NCBI RefSeq assembly: GCF_016735695.1 | Contig: NZ_JAERQD010000033.1 | Span: forward strand, 1 to 64,000 | Origin: Microvirga zambiensis WSM3693 | Lineage (GTDB): Bacteria; Pseudomonadota; Alphaproteobacteria; Rhizobiales; Beijerinckiaceae | Reading direction: 5' to 3' | DNA: 64,000 nucleotides | Shown: positions 1 through 9,741 of the stretch, piece after piece | Layout of the letters: each line of letters opens with the position of its first letter | How positions within the stretch are numbered: position 1 is the stretch's first letter | Translations under genes and position numbers: made by a program | The notes under the pieces: model-generated | Told to the model about the DNA's origin: nothing | Databases searched by the model: none | The model's input: the letters and a program-made list of their open reading frames with translations, nothing else

Positions 1-90
1 ATATAGCCAAGATTGGGAATGATGTCAAGAACAAAGTGAGAACATAACATCACGCTCCCATCCTGCCGCCTCGCCCCTCGTCCCCTCGGC

Positions 91-182
91 GTCATGGCCG
101 CACTTGGTGCGGCCACCCACGTCTTGAGGAACCGCCGCGCTGGATAAGACGTGGGTGCCCGGGACGAGCCCGGGCATGACGG
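91..182. repeat. Palindromic intergenic repeat, family A copy 1
   Basis: Imperfect hairpin unit opening with gtcatggccg, with cacgtctt and aagacgtggg in the middle and closing with gggcatgacg. Close copies lie near 11386, 19575, 23894 and 30259. It fills most of the gap before the Ada-like gene. Nothing else was recognised in bases 1 to 310. Confidence 0.85.
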
Positions 183-310
183 CGAGGGTTGCGGGGATGC
201 CAGCAGAGGGTGTTGGGAGAGGCTGTCATTCCCGATCAGCAACGGCAGACCACCACAGAAATCGGGTGTCGCCCCTCCATCGGGCTCGCTAGGATGGCCT
301 TCAATCAGGG

Positions 311-1228
311 ATGAAAGTCATGCTGAATACATTGCGCGACATCACCATCGAACCGGGCGCCATCACGGTGCCGGACGAGCCGCATTCGGATTACGAGCGG
401 GTGCGGCGGATCATTGCGTTCATCTCGGAGCGCTGGCGCGAGCAGCCTTCGCTGGAGGCGATCGCGGACCATGTCGGCCTCTCCACCACCCATGTGCACC
501 ATCTCTTCCGGCGCTGGGCGGGGCTGAGCCCAAAAGCCTTCCTGCAGGCGCTGACCCTCGACAACGCCAAGGCGCTGCTCTCGGATTCCGCGAGCGTGCT
601 CGATGCCACCTACGAGGTCGGTCTCTCCGGCCCGGCCCGGCTGCATGACCTCTTCGTCACCCACGAGGCGATGACGCCGGGCGACTACAAGGCGGCCGGC
701 GCAGGCCTCGTCATGCGCTACGGCTTCCACCCCTCCCCCTTCGGCGAGGCGGTGCTGATCGCCACCGACCGCGGTCTTGCCGGCCTCGGCTTCGTGGACG
801 ACGGCGACCGGCAGGCGGCGCTTGCGGATCTCACCCGCCGCTGGCCCAAGGCATCTTATGTGGAGGACGAGGCCGCCACCGCCACGCTCGCCCGGCGCGT
901 CTTCAACCCTTCGCAATGGCAGGAGGAGCAGCCCCTGCGGGTCGTGCTCATCGGCACGGATTTCGAGGTCCGGGTCTGGCAGACCCTGCTGCGCATTCCC
1001 CGCGACAGGGCCACCACCTATTCCGACATTGCCCGCCATATCGGCAAGCCCGCCGCCTGCCGGGCCGTGGGTGCCGCGGTGGGCAAGAACCCGGTCTCCT
1101 TCGTCGTCCCCTGCCACCGGGTGCTCGGCCGCTCCGGCGCGCTGACCGGCTACCATTGGGGCCTCACCCGCAAGCAGGCGATTTTGGGCTGGGAGGCAGG
1201 GCAGAGCGCGAGCCGGAAGGCGGCTTAA
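311..1228 (+). CDS. ada: Ada-like methylated-DNA-protein cysteine methyltransferase with AraC-type HTH
   Basis: A suicide repair enzyme that removes alkyl groups from O6-alkylguanine by transfer to its own cysteine. The 305-aa protein has an AraC-type helix-turn-helix at about residues 35-125 (SLEAIADHVGLSTTHVHHLF) and a methyltransferase domain at about 135-292. The active-site motif VPCHRVLG puts the acceptor cysteine at C268. The N-terminal zinc-binding phosphotriester domain of E. coli Ada is absent, so the methyl-phosphotriester switch that activates Ada is missing. Regulation by this protein is therefore uncertain, although direct repair is expected. It ends four bases into the convergent secreted-protein gene. 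The family is certain; the symbol is used for the HTH-methyltransferase fusion. Confidence 0.9.
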   Translation: MKVMLNTLRDITIEPGAITVPDEPHSDYERVRRIIAFISERWREQPSLEAIADHVGLSTTHVHHLFRRWAGLSPKAFLQALTLDNAKALLSDSASVLDATYEVGLSGPARLHDLFVTHEAMTPGDYKAAGAGLVMRYGFHPSPFGEAVLIATDRGLAGLGFVDDGDRQAALADLTRRWPKASYVEDEAATATLARRVFNPSQWQEEQPLRVVLIGTDFEVRVWQTLLRIPRDRATTYSDIARHIGKPAACRAVGAAVGKNPVSFVVPCHRVLGRSGALTGYHWGLTRKQAILGWEAGQSASRKAA

Positions 1229-1623
1229 GGCCCTCTTTCCCCACCGGTTCCGACAAGGCCGAGCCGCAGCCTGATCAGGGCTGCGGCGCCGGGGGGCAGG
1301 ACGGCGCATTGGGTGACATGGAACCAGCTGTTGTCGACCCGCTGGTAGGTCCGGCCGCACCAATGGCCGCCATTCGTCTCGCCGGTATCGTCTGCAAGCG
1401 CGCGGTATTGGATAGTATAGCCCGGCACCTCGACCCAATCTCCGTCGACGAGCATCCATACGCCGGTCGGCGTGACGCGATAGCGCGCCGGCCGGCAATC
1501 CTTGCCGTTGCAGCAGCTGTTGCCCCACGAATCCGTGAGATGCGAGTAGATGTCGTGGGCGGCAGCCGGTTGATTGAGCCCAATCGCAAGAAGGATCGCC
1601 GGGAGGAAAAGCCTGATCGACAT
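1225..1623 (-). CDS. Small secreted cysteine-rich protein, unknown function
   Basis: The 132-aa protein starts with a clear signal peptide (hydrophobic MSIRLFLPAILLAIGL, Ala-X-Ala just before residue 23), so the mature form should be periplasmic. The mature part holds four cysteines (two adjacent in NSCCNGKDC, plus HWCGR and TQCAV), many tryptophans and a phrase GVWMLVDGDWVEVPG. The cysteines could form two disulfides. I recognise no named domain; it resembles short conserved hypothetical proteins of Hyphomicrobiales. It converges on the Ada-like gene with a four-base overlap. Confidence 0.7.
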   Translation of the reverse strand: MSIRLFLPAILLAIGLNQPAAAHDIYSHLTDSWGNSCCNGKDCRPARYRVTPTGVWMLVDGDWVEVPGYTIQYRALADDTGETNGGHWCGRTYQRVDNSWFHVTQCAVLPPGAAALIRLRLGLVGTGGERGP

Positions 1624-1836
1624 GGGCCGCTTCCACAGGGGACAGGTTTGCGGCGCTCATTGGAGCGTCGAAGAAACGCGATGAAACCCCATCCTACCTC
1701 AGGGCGAGGCGGCGGGCACGCGGGAATGGACGAGCCCCTAAGAGCATCCTCGGTTTCGCTACAGGCGGCGGGCGATCTGTGGTAATCTTCTGGCCGCAAC
1801 AGGGGATCCAGGATCCCATGACGGGAGGGCGCCATC

Positions 1837-2577
1837 ATGAAATGGCCGGTCCATCTCCTCTCTGGCATGTTGGTTGCGTTTTCCATTCCAGGTTCCGGAT
1901 ATGCAGGCGAGCTGCACGATGCCGTGCTCGCCGGGAAGGCAGATGCCGTTGAAGCCCTGCTTGTGGCCGGCGCCGACATCAACGATCCGGGGGACCTTGG
2001 ATCGCCTCTTCATCTCGCCGCATTCGACGGCAATGTCGAAATAGCCAAGCTCCTGATCGCCAAACATGCCGACGTCAACGGGCGGCAGGAGCGAGACGGG
2101 TCTTATCCTTTGCATGTGGCGGCCAACTACAATCATCCCGACATCGTGGCGCTGCTCCTGGACAATGGCGCCCGGATCGATGCCCGCGATGCCAGCGAGA
2201 GAACCCCGCTCCTCGTGGTGGCGCGGTTGGGCTATCTCGACGTGGCCAAGCTGCTGTTGGCCAAAGGCGCCGACGTGAATGCACGGAATGCGAGCAGCAT
2301 CACGCCTGTGCACCAGGCCGTCCTGAACGGTAAGATCGACATGCTGAGGCTGCTGCTCGACGCCCGTCCCGATCTTGAAGCCGCAAACCAGAACGGCGAG
2401 ACGCCGCTGCATGTGGCGGCCTGGGTCGGCTCCACGGACGCGATCGAGCTTCTCGCCGCGAAGGGCGCCAAGCTGCAATCGCGGCGGCCGGACGGCCTGA
2501 CGCCGATGCTGGAGGCCCAGGGCAGCCAGCATCCGGAAGCCGCGGACCTCCTGCGCCGGCTCGGAGCGACCGAATAG
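1837..2577 (+). CDS. Exported ankyrin-repeat protein
   Basis: 246 aa with an N-terminal hydrophobic signal (about residues 1-24, ending GYAGE) followed by six to seven ankyrin repeats that fill the rest of the chain. The repeats show the usual pattern, for example SPLHLAAFDGNVEIAKLLI, TPLLVVARLGYLDVAKLLL and TPLHVAAWVGSTDAIELL. Ankyrin repeats bind other proteins, so a periplasmic binding or protective role is likely; the partner is unknown. In other bacteria similar exported ankyrin proteins sit beside catalase or are toxin-immunity proteins, but no such neighbour is present here. The gene stands alone. Confidence 0.85.
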   Translation: MKWPVHLLSGMLVAFSIPGSGYAGELHDAVLAGKADAVEALLVAGADINDPGDLGSPLHLAAFDGNVEIAKLLIAKHADVNGRQERDGSYPLHVAANYNHPDIVALLLDNGARIDARDASERTPLLVVARLGYLDVAKLLLAKGADVNARNASSITPVHQAVLNGKIDMLRLLLDARPDLEAANQNGETPLHVAAWVGSTDAIELLAAKGAKLQSRRPDGLTPMLEAQGSQHPEAADLLRRLGATE

Positions 2578-2610
2578 GAGGCTCGTCCGGCTCCTCCGGA
2601 TGCAGCTATA

Positions 2611-2646
2611 GGCTCCGGGTTCCGCTTACACGGCCCCGGAATGACA
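2611..2646. repeat. Partial family D repeat
   Basis: Only the right arm of the family D unit is present (ctccgggttccgcttac then cggccccggaatgac). It lies between the ankyrin gene and the GIY-YIG gene, and explains the spurious upstream extension of the latter reading frame. Confidence 0.7.
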
Positions 2647-2718
2647 GGGGGAGGGCTTGACGCCGACCGATTGCAACAAGATCCTCTCCTCCGTCCATCG
2701 CATGCAGGGTGGTCCCCG

Positions 2719-3006
2719 GTGGCCTACTACGTCTATATCCTGGCCAGTCGCCGCCATGGCACGCTCTATCTCGGCGTCACCAACGATCTGCCGCGCCGGG
2801 TGAACGAGCACAGAAGCAAGGTTATTCCCGGCTTTTCGGCCGAATACGACGTCACGCGTCTGGTATGGTATGAGACCTACGAGCGCATCGACGAGGCCAT
2901 CACACGGGAAAAGAGCCTCAAGAAATGGCGGCGCGACTGGAAGATCCGCCTCATCGAGGACATGAACCCGGACTGGTCCGATCTGTACCCGCTCCTGAAC
3001 CGATAA
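2719..3006 (+). CDS. GIY-YIG nuclease superfamily protein (UvrC N-terminal-like)
   Basis: Small stand-alone GIY-YIG domain. From the GTG at 2719 it is 95 aa and begins VAYYVYILASRRHGTLYLGV, the first motif (YVYIL...LYLGVT). The conserved R-x3-H (RRVNEHRSK) follows, then ITREKSLKKWRRDWKI. The reading frame is open back to 2641, but that part lies in repeat D, and a GTG start with AGGG upstream matches the family length. Stand-alone members have poorly defined cellular roles; DNA end processing is presumed. The last codons (CTCCTGAACCGATAA) match those of the gene ending at 3684, so the 3' end appears to come from repeat D. Confidence 0.8.
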   Translation: MAYYVYILASRRHGTLYLGVTNDLPRRVNEHRSKVIPGFSAEYDVTRLVWYETYERIDEAITREKSLKKWRRDWKIRLIEDMNPDWSDLYPLLNR

Positions 3007-3017
3007 CCCCCCCCGCC

Positions 3018-3153
3018 GTCATTCCGGGGCGCCGAAGGCGAACCCGGAACCCATAGCCGCCAAGGTTGCAGAACAAGACGGCGAGCGCCCAGCTCTCTTC
3101 GGAAATGTCACGGTTATGGGTTCCGGGTTCCGCTGCGCGGCCCCGGAATGACG
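3018..3153. repeat. Family D repeat, copy 2
   Basis: About 136 bases opening gtcattccggggcgccgaag, with an inner cccagctctcttcgg, and closing ttccgggttccgc...ccccggaatgacgg. It is nearly identical to 3697-3833 and close to 33735-33871. The outer ends are inverted copies of each other. Together with the 3697 copy it brackets the two-gene XRE module. Confidence 0.9.
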
Positions 3154-3259
3154 GCGGGGCCTCCGGGCCGAATTCTCCAAAATAGGAGATTTTTCCAGTG
3201 TTTTGGGGAATTCCATAAAATTGCATATTTGATCTGCCGTCTGGGATGAAGGCGGCTTC

Positions 3260-3487
3260 ATGAGATCATTCGAACCGACGCAGCAGGACAAGCTTTGCAT
3301 GCTGCTCAGGCACGCCCGGAAAAAGGCTGGCCTCACGCAGATCCAACTGGAAAAGCGTCTTCGCACTTATAAAGGCTATGTCAGCAAGTACGAAAGCGGC
3401 GAGCGGGAGCTTACTTTGAGGGAGTTTATCGACATTGCCGAAGCTCTGGGCGTCGATCCCCTCTCCCTCATGAAGTCCAACCAGTGA
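3260..3487 (+). CDS. Small XRE-family HTH regulator
   Basis: 75-aa DNA-binding protein made almost only of an XRE/Cro-type helix-turn-helix (about residues 12-70): LRHARKKAGLTQIQLEKRL, then YVSKYESGERELTLREFIDI. Its stop codon overlaps the GTG start of the next gene (GTGA at 3484-3487), so the two are probably translated together. The pair lies in its own interval between two copies of repeat D. Target unknown. The layout recalls a regulator plus small partner, but no toxin or antitoxin fold is recognisable in the partner. Confidence 0.82.
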   Translation: MRSFEPTQQDKLCMLLRHARKKAGLTQIQLEKRLRTYKGYVSKYESGERELTLREFIDIAEALGVDPLSLMKSNQ

Positions 3488-3684
3488 CAAGATCCTGGAA
3501 ACTCTCCCGCGAAGCCGCGTTATGGCGCCGCCTCGACCCCGTTCAGGCCACCCGGATCATGGCCGATTGCTACGGCGAAGGCGCAGGCGCGGAGGTGCTG
3601 CTGCGGGCGTTCCTGGAGGAGCGGGACAGGAACCCGGTTGCGGTGCGGTTCTGGCTCAGGGTCCATGCCCTCCTGAACCGATAA
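3484..3684 (+). CDS. Hypothetical 66-aa protein coupled to the XRE regulator
   Basis: Starts with GTG inside the XRE stop codon. The 66-aa product has REAALWRRLDPVQATRIMADC, looks mostly helical, and matches no family I can name. The coupling suggests one transcript and perhaps a physical or regulatory partnership with the XRE protein. The last residues LLNR and stop are shared at DNA level with the GIY-YIG gene end, so the natural C-terminus may have been replaced when repeat D arrived. Coding status is probable, not certain. Confidence 0.55.
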   Translation: MTRSWKLSREAALWRRLDPVQATRIMADCYGEGAGAEVLLRAFLEERDRNPVAVRFWLRVHALLNR

Positions 3685-3696
3685 AAACCACCCGCC

Positions 3697-3833
3697 GTCA
3701 TTCCGGGGCGCCGAAGGCGAACCCGGAACCCATAGCCGCCAAGGCTGCAGAACAAGACGGCGAACGTCCAGCTCTCTTCGGAAAAGCCGCGGGTATGGGT
3801 TCCGGGTTCCGCTTACGCGGCCCCGGAATGACG
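3697..3833. repeat. Family D repeat, copy 3
   Basis: Near-identical direct copy of 3018-3153. It begins 13 bases after the stop of the preceding ORF and ends about 50 bases before the dnaK heat-shock promoter. Confidence 0.9.
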
Positions 3834-3884
3834 GTGGGGGGCCTCCGATCGGACGAAATGCCCCAAACAAGGCCTCAACTTCGT

Positions 3885-3916
3885 CTTGCACCCCCCAAAT
3901 CCCCTTCTTATATCAG
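3885..3916 (+). promoter_or_regulatory. Sigma-32 heat-shock promoter of dnaK
   Basis: CTTG (3885-3888), an 18-base spacer, then CTTATATCAG (3907-3916). This fits the alphaproteobacterial RpoH consensus CTTG-N17/18-CYTATNTNNG at every fixed position. Transcription should start near 3922, leaving a leader of about 115 bases before dnaK. No CIRCE element was seen here, so heat control of dnaK is inferred to be through RpoH rather than HrcA. Confidence 0.85.
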
Positions 3917-4038
3917 CGCCAGCATGGGACATGGCTCGGCTTGAGGCGGTCCCGGCATTTCGTCAGCAACATCCAGTAAGCCATGGGCCGGGCTGCTTTT
4001 AGGGCCCGGCGGTCTGCTTGAAAGTGAGGGATCCCGCC

Positions 4039-5955
<1,917 letters not shown>

Positions 5956-5979
5956 TCGATGGCCGCACTTTGAGGAATT

Positions 5980-6011
5980 CGGCACCCGGTTTGATGGCCG
6001 GGTGCCGTTTT
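5980..6011 (+). terminator. Terminator or attenuator after dnaK
   Basis: Perfect 10-bp stem CGGCACCCGG / CCGGGTGCCG with an eight-base loop, followed by TTTT. It lies only five bases before the ATG of the small OmdA-like gene, so it probably reduces rather than abolishes read-through to dnaJ. Confidence 0.85.
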
Positions 6012-6016
6012 CATGA

Positions 6017-6232
6017 ATGGCCGAAAGGCTGGCACCAAGAATGATGGACGTACCGCCCGATATCCGTGATGCTTTGGCTAAAGATGCCGAGGCCCGTCGC
6101 GTCTTCGACAAGCTGCCCCCTTCTCACCGGCGTGAATATCTGCGCTGGATCGAGGAGGCGAAGAAGCCAGAGACGCGATCGAAACGGATCGGCGGCATGA
6201 TGGAGCGACTGACAGCTCCAGGGGGCGCCTGA
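6017..6232 (+). CDS. YdeI/OmpD-associated (OmdA) domain small protein
   Basis: 71-aa protein with the OmdA-type core [40 protein letters not shown] and [13 protein letters not shown]. Proteins with this domain (for example YdeI of enterobacteria) are linked to envelope stress and resistance to cationic peptides; the biochemistry is not settled. The start may be 6017, 6041 or 6044, all ATG in one frame. It sits between the dnaK terminator and dnaJ, with dnaJ beginning one base after its stop, so it is probably co-expressed with dnaJ. Its presence inside the dnaK-dnaJ pair is unusual. Confidence 0.8.
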   Translation: MAERLAPRMMDVPPDIRDALAKDAEARRVFDKLPPSHRREYLRWIEEAKKPETRSKRIGGMMERLTAPGGA

Positions 6233-6233
6233 C

Positions 6234-7382
6234 ATGTCCAAGCGCGATTACTACGAGGTTCTCGGCGTTGCGAGAACCGCGACCGACGCGGAGATGAAAT
6301 CCGCCTTCCGCAAGCTCGCGATGCAGTACCATCCGGACCGCAATCCGGGCGATCACGAGGCGGAGGTCAAGTTCAAGGAACTGAACGAAGCCTATCAGAC
6401 CCTCTCCGACGGGCAGAAGCGCGCGGCCTACGACCGTTTCGGCCATGCCGCCTTCGCCAATGGCGGACCCGGCGGCGGCGGACCGGGCTTCGGCGGCGAC
6501 TTCTCAGACTTCATGTCGGACATCTTCGAGAATTTCTTCGGTGATGCCACCGGACGCGGCGGGCGTGGCCGGAGCACCGGCGGACGCGAGCGCGGCGCCG
6601 ACATGCGCTACAACCTCGAGATCTCGCTCGACGAGGCCTTCCACGGCAAGAATGCCGAACTCAAGATCCCGACCTCGATCACCTGCGAATCCTGCTCGGG
6701 ATCGGGCGCGAAGGCGGGCTCCAAGCCCAAGGCCTGCCCCACCTGCGGCGGCGCCGGGCGCGTACGGGCGACGCAAGGGTTCTTCTCCATCGAGCGCACC
6801 TGCCCGAACTGCCACGGGCGCGGCGAGGTGATCGACGACCCTTGCGCAGCCTGCGGCGGCGCCGGCAGGGTCACCCGCGAGCGCACGCTCTCGGTCAACA
6901 TTCCGGCGGGCGTCGAGGACGGCACCCGCATCCGGCTCGCCGGCGAAGGCGAGGCCGGCCTGCGCGGCGGGCCCGCGGGCGATCTCTACATCTTCCTGTC
7001 GATCCAGGCCCACCCGTTCTACCAGCGCGACGGGGCGGACCTGTTCTGCCGCGTGCCGATCTCCATGGTGACGGCGGCGCTCGGCGGCGAGTTCAGCGTT
7101 CCGACGCTCGGCGGCTCCGAGGCCCTCGTGAAGGTGCCCGAAGGCACCCAGACCGGCAAGCAGTTCCGGCTCAAGGGCAAGGGCATGCCGGTGCTGCGTT
7201 CGAGGGACGTGGGCGACCTCTATATCCAGGTTGTTGTGGAAACCCCGCAGAAGCTCACCAAGCGCCAGCGCGAGCTGCTGACGGAGTTCGACCAGGAGTG
7301 CTCGAAGGAAAACCATCCTGAAAGTTCAGGCTTTTTCTCGCGCTTCCGGGAGTTTATCGACGGACTCGGTGGATCAACTTAA
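6234..7382 (+). CDS. dnaJ: Co-chaperone DnaJ (Hsp40)
   Basis: 382 aa, full length. The J domain (residues 1-70) has the HPD motif at H33-P34-D35, which stimulates DnaK ATP hydrolysis. A Gly/Phe-rich linker (about 78-125, [14 protein letters not shown]) follows, then the zinc region with four CxxCxGxG repeats ([32 protein letters not shown]), and the C-terminal substrate-binding domains. All zinc cysteines are present. It is preceded directly by the OmdA-like gene. Confidence 0.98.
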   Translation: MSKRDYYEVLGVARTATDAEMKSAFRKLAMQYHPDRNPGDHEAEVKFKELNEAYQTLSDGQKRAAYDRFGHAAFANGGPGGGGPGFGGDFSDFMSDIFENFFGDATGRGGRGRSTGGRERGADMRYNLEISLDEAFHGKNAELKIPTSITCESCSGSGAKAGSKPKACPTCGGAGRVRATQGFFSIERTCPNCHGRGEVIDDPCAACGGAGRVTRERTLSVNIPAGVEDGTRIRLAGEGEAGLRGGPAGDLYIFLSIQAHPFYQRDGADLFCRVPISMVTAALGGEFSVPTLGGSEALVKVPEGTQTGKQFRLKGKGMPVLRSRDVGDLYIQVVVETPQKLTKRQRELLTEFDQECSKENHPESSGFFSRFREFIDGLGGST

Positions 7383-7447
7383 CTTGACGGTCGTTTTCAT
7401 TGGGTTCTAAAGAACAACCGTGATCCGCCGCGCAAGGGGCTTCCTCA

Positions 7448-8071
7448 GTGCATCAGTCGTTCCAACGGCCAACCGCCCGGAAAATCCCTCTCAAGAAGGA
7501 TCGCTTCCAGGATGAGGCCCGGTTCCTGCGCTCCTGGCTCGAACGGCCGCTCGTCGTCGGAGCCGTCACCCCCTCCGGCAAGATTCTGGCTCGGACCATG
7601 GCATCCTTCGTGGATCCGCGCATTCCGGGCCCGGTGATCGAGCTCGGCCCCGGCACGGGCCCGGTGACAGATGCCCTGATCCGGCGCGGCGTGGCGCAGG
7701 AGCGCCTCGTTCTAATCGAATACAGCCCCGAATTCTGCCAGCTCCTGAAGCGCCGCTTTCCGAAGGCGACGATCATCCAGGGCGATGCCTACGATCTGAA
7801 AGAGACGCTCTCCGACATCCTGAAGGAGCCGGCCGCGGCGACCGTGTCGAGCCTGCCGCTCTTCACCAAGCCCATGGATCAGCGTCTCGATCTTCTCGAG
7901 GCCGCGCAGGAAGTGATGCATCCGGGCGCGCCCTTCATCCAGTTCACCTATGCGGTGGTCCCGCCGATCCCGGCGCGCTCCAAGAGCTACAAGGCCAGGG
8001 CCTCCAACCGGATCTGGCGCAACCTGCCCCCGGCCCGCGTGTGGGTCTACAACAAGGTCAACCATCCATGA
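7448..8071 (+). CDS. PmtA-like SAM-dependent phospholipid N-methyltransferase
   Basis: 207-aa class I methyltransferase. The SAM-binding loop is [19 protein letters not shown], with the acidic motif II in LVLIEYS and later GDAYDL. It closely resembles the alphaproteobacterial PmtA family, which methylates phosphatidylethanolamine towards phosphatidylcholine; the SSLPLF motif and basic N-terminus ([19 protein letters not shown]) fit membrane association. An rRNA adenine dimethyltransferase is less likely because of the short length. It starts with GTG and its TGA overlaps the pyrF ATG (ATGA), so the two are coupled. Substrate is inferred. Confidence 0.75.
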   Translation: MHQSFQRPTARKIPLKKDRFQDEARFLRSWLERPLVVGAVTPSGKILARTMASFVDPRIPGPVIELGPGTGPVTDALIRRGVAQERLVLIEYSPEFCQLLKRRFPKATIIQGDAYDLKETLSDILKEPAAATVSSLPLFTKPMDQRLDLLEAAQEVMHPGAPFIQFTYAVVPPIPARSKSYKARASNRIWRNLPPARVWVYNKVNHP

Positions 8072-8808
8072 GCGCTGCGATGTCTCTTCCGACGAATCCC
8101 ATTTCCGCAGGAGACATTCGCGACAAGCTCATCATCGGCCTCGACATCCCCTCCGTGGAGGAGGCGCGCGCCGTCGTCACCCGCATCGGGGACGCGGGCA
8201 CTTTCTATAAGATCGGCTACCAGCTCGCCTACGCCGGCGGCTTCGAGTTCGCCCGCGAGCTGATCGGCCAGGGCAAGAAGGTCTTCCTCGATCTCAAGCT
8301 CCACGACATCGGCAACACCGTCGAGGCGGGCGTGCGCTCGGTGGCCAAACTCGGAGCGACGTTCCTCACCGTCCATGCCTATCCGCAGACCATGCGCGCG
8401 GCCGTGGCGGGAAAAGCCGGCACGAACTTGAAGATCCTCGCCGTGACGGTGCTGACGTCCTACGACGACAACGACCTCGTCGAGGCGGGCTATGCGCCGG
8501 TCTCGGCCGCGGATCTCGTCGCCCGCCGCGCGGGACAGGCCCGTGATCTGAACATCGACGGCATCGTCTGCGCCGCGACCGAAGCGCGAAGCGTGCGCGC
8601 CATCGTCGGGCCGGACCGCCTCATCGTCACCCCCGGTATCCGCCCATCCGGCGCGGATGCGGGCGACCAGAAGCGCATCGTCACGCCGGCGGAAGGCATC
8701 CGGCTCGGCGCCGACCACCTCGTCGTGGCCCGGCCCATCGTGAAAGCCGCCGATCCCAAGGCGGCGGTGGAAGCCATCGTGCGCGAGATCGCTGAAACGA
8801 CCGCTTGA
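8068..8808 (+). CDS. pyrF: Orotidine 5'-phosphate decarboxylase
   Basis: Last step of de novo UMP synthesis. 246 aa from the ATG at 8068, which overlaps the preceding stop. The barrel shows [13 protein letters not shown] and the catalytic signature [14 protein letters not shown] with the Asp-Lys-Asp-type charged array. The phosphate-binding end is IVTPGIRP and LVVARPIV. An alternative ATG lies at 8080. Cytoplasmic, functional as written. Confidence 0.97.
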   Translation: MSAAMSLPTNPISAGDIRDKLIIGLDIPSVEEARAVVTRIGDAGTFYKIGYQLAYAGGFEFARELIGQGKKVFLDLKLHDIGNTVEAGVRSVAKLGATFLTVHAYPQTMRAAVAGKAGTNLKILAVTVLTSYDDNDLVEAGYAPVSAADLVARRAGQARDLNIDGIVCAATEARSVRAIVGPDRLIVTPGIRPSGADAGDQKRIVTPAEGIRLGADHLVVARPIVKAADPKAAVEAIVREIAETTA

Positions 8809-8863
8809 CGATCGGCCCCTGCCGCCTTTCGCTGCCACATCCCTAACATGAGAGGAGCGCCTC

Positions 8864-9151
8864 ATGCCCAAAGGCTATGTCATTGCCCGCGTCACCGTCA
8901 CCAATCCCGAGGCTTACGCGGAATACGCGAAGGGCGCGACGGAGGCGATCCGCCAATATGGCGGTCGGCCGCTGGTGCGCGGCGGCGCCTACGAGGCGCT
9001 CGAAGGCGAGGCGCGTGCGCGCAACGTGGTGATCGAGTTCGATTCCGTCGAGCAGGCCAGGACCTACTACAATTCGCCCGAGTATCAGGCCGCCAAGGCC
9101 AAGCGCGAAGGCGCCTGCGTCGCGGAATTCGTGCTGGTGGAAGGAGCGTAA
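8864..9151 (+). CDS. DUF1330 family protein, first of a tandem pair
   Basis: 95-aa ferredoxin-like alpha/beta-barrel protein of the DUF1330 family: MPKGYVIARVTVTNPEAY, then VRGGAYEALEGEARARNVVI and SPEYQAAKAKREGACVAEFV. Function is unknown; related dimeric barrel folds bind small ligands or act as simple enzymes. The ribosome site GAGAGGAGCGCC precedes the ATG. The next gene, three bases after the stop, is a diverged duplicate. Confidence 0.88.
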   Translation: MPKGYVIARVTVTNPEAYAEYAKGATEAIRQYGGRPLVRGGAYEALEGEARARNVVIEFDSVEQARTYYNSPEYQAAKAKREGACVAEFVLVEGA

Positions 9152-9154
9152 GCG

Positions 9155-9457
9155 ATGAAGGGCTATTGGATCGGCCGCGTCGACGTCTCGAACCCGGACG
9201 CCTACCAGAACTACGTGAAGGCGAATGCGGTGCCCTTCGCCAAATACGGCGCCCGCTTCCTGGTGCGCGGCGGCACCTACCGCGTGGCCGAAGGCGGCGC
9301 ACGCGCCCGCAACGTTGTGATCGAATTCCCGTCCTATCAGGCGGCGCTGGAATGCTGGGACTCGCCGGAGTACCAGGCCGCCAAGGCCGAGCGCGACGGC
9401 CACGCGGTGGCGGACATCATCATCATTGAGGGCTACGAGGGCCCGCAGCCGGGCTAA
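9155..9457 (+). CDS. DUF1330 family protein, second of a tandem pair
   Basis: 100 aa, clearly homologous to the upstream copy along its whole length: GYWIGRVDVSNPDAYQNYV, LVRGGTYRVAEGGARARNVV, SPEYQAAKAERDGHAVADII. The conserved core suggests both are active and may form a heterodimer; that is inference. The C-terminal tail EGYEGPQPG is unique to this copy. Confidence 0.88.
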   Translation: MKGYWIGRVDVSNPDAYQNYVKANAVPFAKYGARFLVRGGTYRVAEGGARARNVVIEFPSYQAALECWDSPEYQAAKAERDGHAVADIIIIEGYEGPQPG

Positions 9458-9467
9458 CTTTTCAAAC

Positions 9468-9556
9468 GTCATGGCCGGGCTTGTCCCGGCCATCCCGATA
9501 AGGTGAAGCGTCGCGCTTTTCCAATCGGGATCACCGGCACAAGGCCGGTGATGACG
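9468..9556. repeat. Palindromic repeat, family B copy 1
   Basis: Opens gtcatggccgggcttgtccc, has atcccgat and aatcgggat in the middle and closes ccggtgatgacg. The same unit recurs at 21038 and, rearranged, at 28708. It follows the DUF1330 pair by ten bases. Confidence 0.85.
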
Positions 9557-9566
9557 TAGAGGGTAT

Positions 9567-9661
9567 CATTCCCGGCCGGAGCGCAGCGGAGGGGAAGTGA
9601 ATCCATACGCTGCGCCTGATCGTGGATCCCCTTCCCGGTCCTGCGGACCGCCGGGGATGAC
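9567..9661. repeat. Palindromic repeat, family C copy 1
   Basis: Opens cattcccggccggagcgcag, holds gtggatccccttccc, and closes gccggggatgac. The second copy is at 31008-31104. It lies between family B and dapB. Confidence 0.8.
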
Positions 9662-9741
9662 AGGAGGAGCACGATCCTCAGCGCTTCTCAGCGGCATCCC
9701 GAGCCGCTATACCCGGACCCCGTGACAACAGGAGAGCTGGC

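Noticed and set aside
151-648. Rightward frame overlapping the start of the Ada-like gene
   Set aside because: Begins in repeat A and runs in a different frame through the conserved HTH.
3834-4038. CIRCE operator before dnaK
   Set aside because: The TTAGCACTC-N9-GAGTGCTAA motif is absent; only the RpoH promoter is present.
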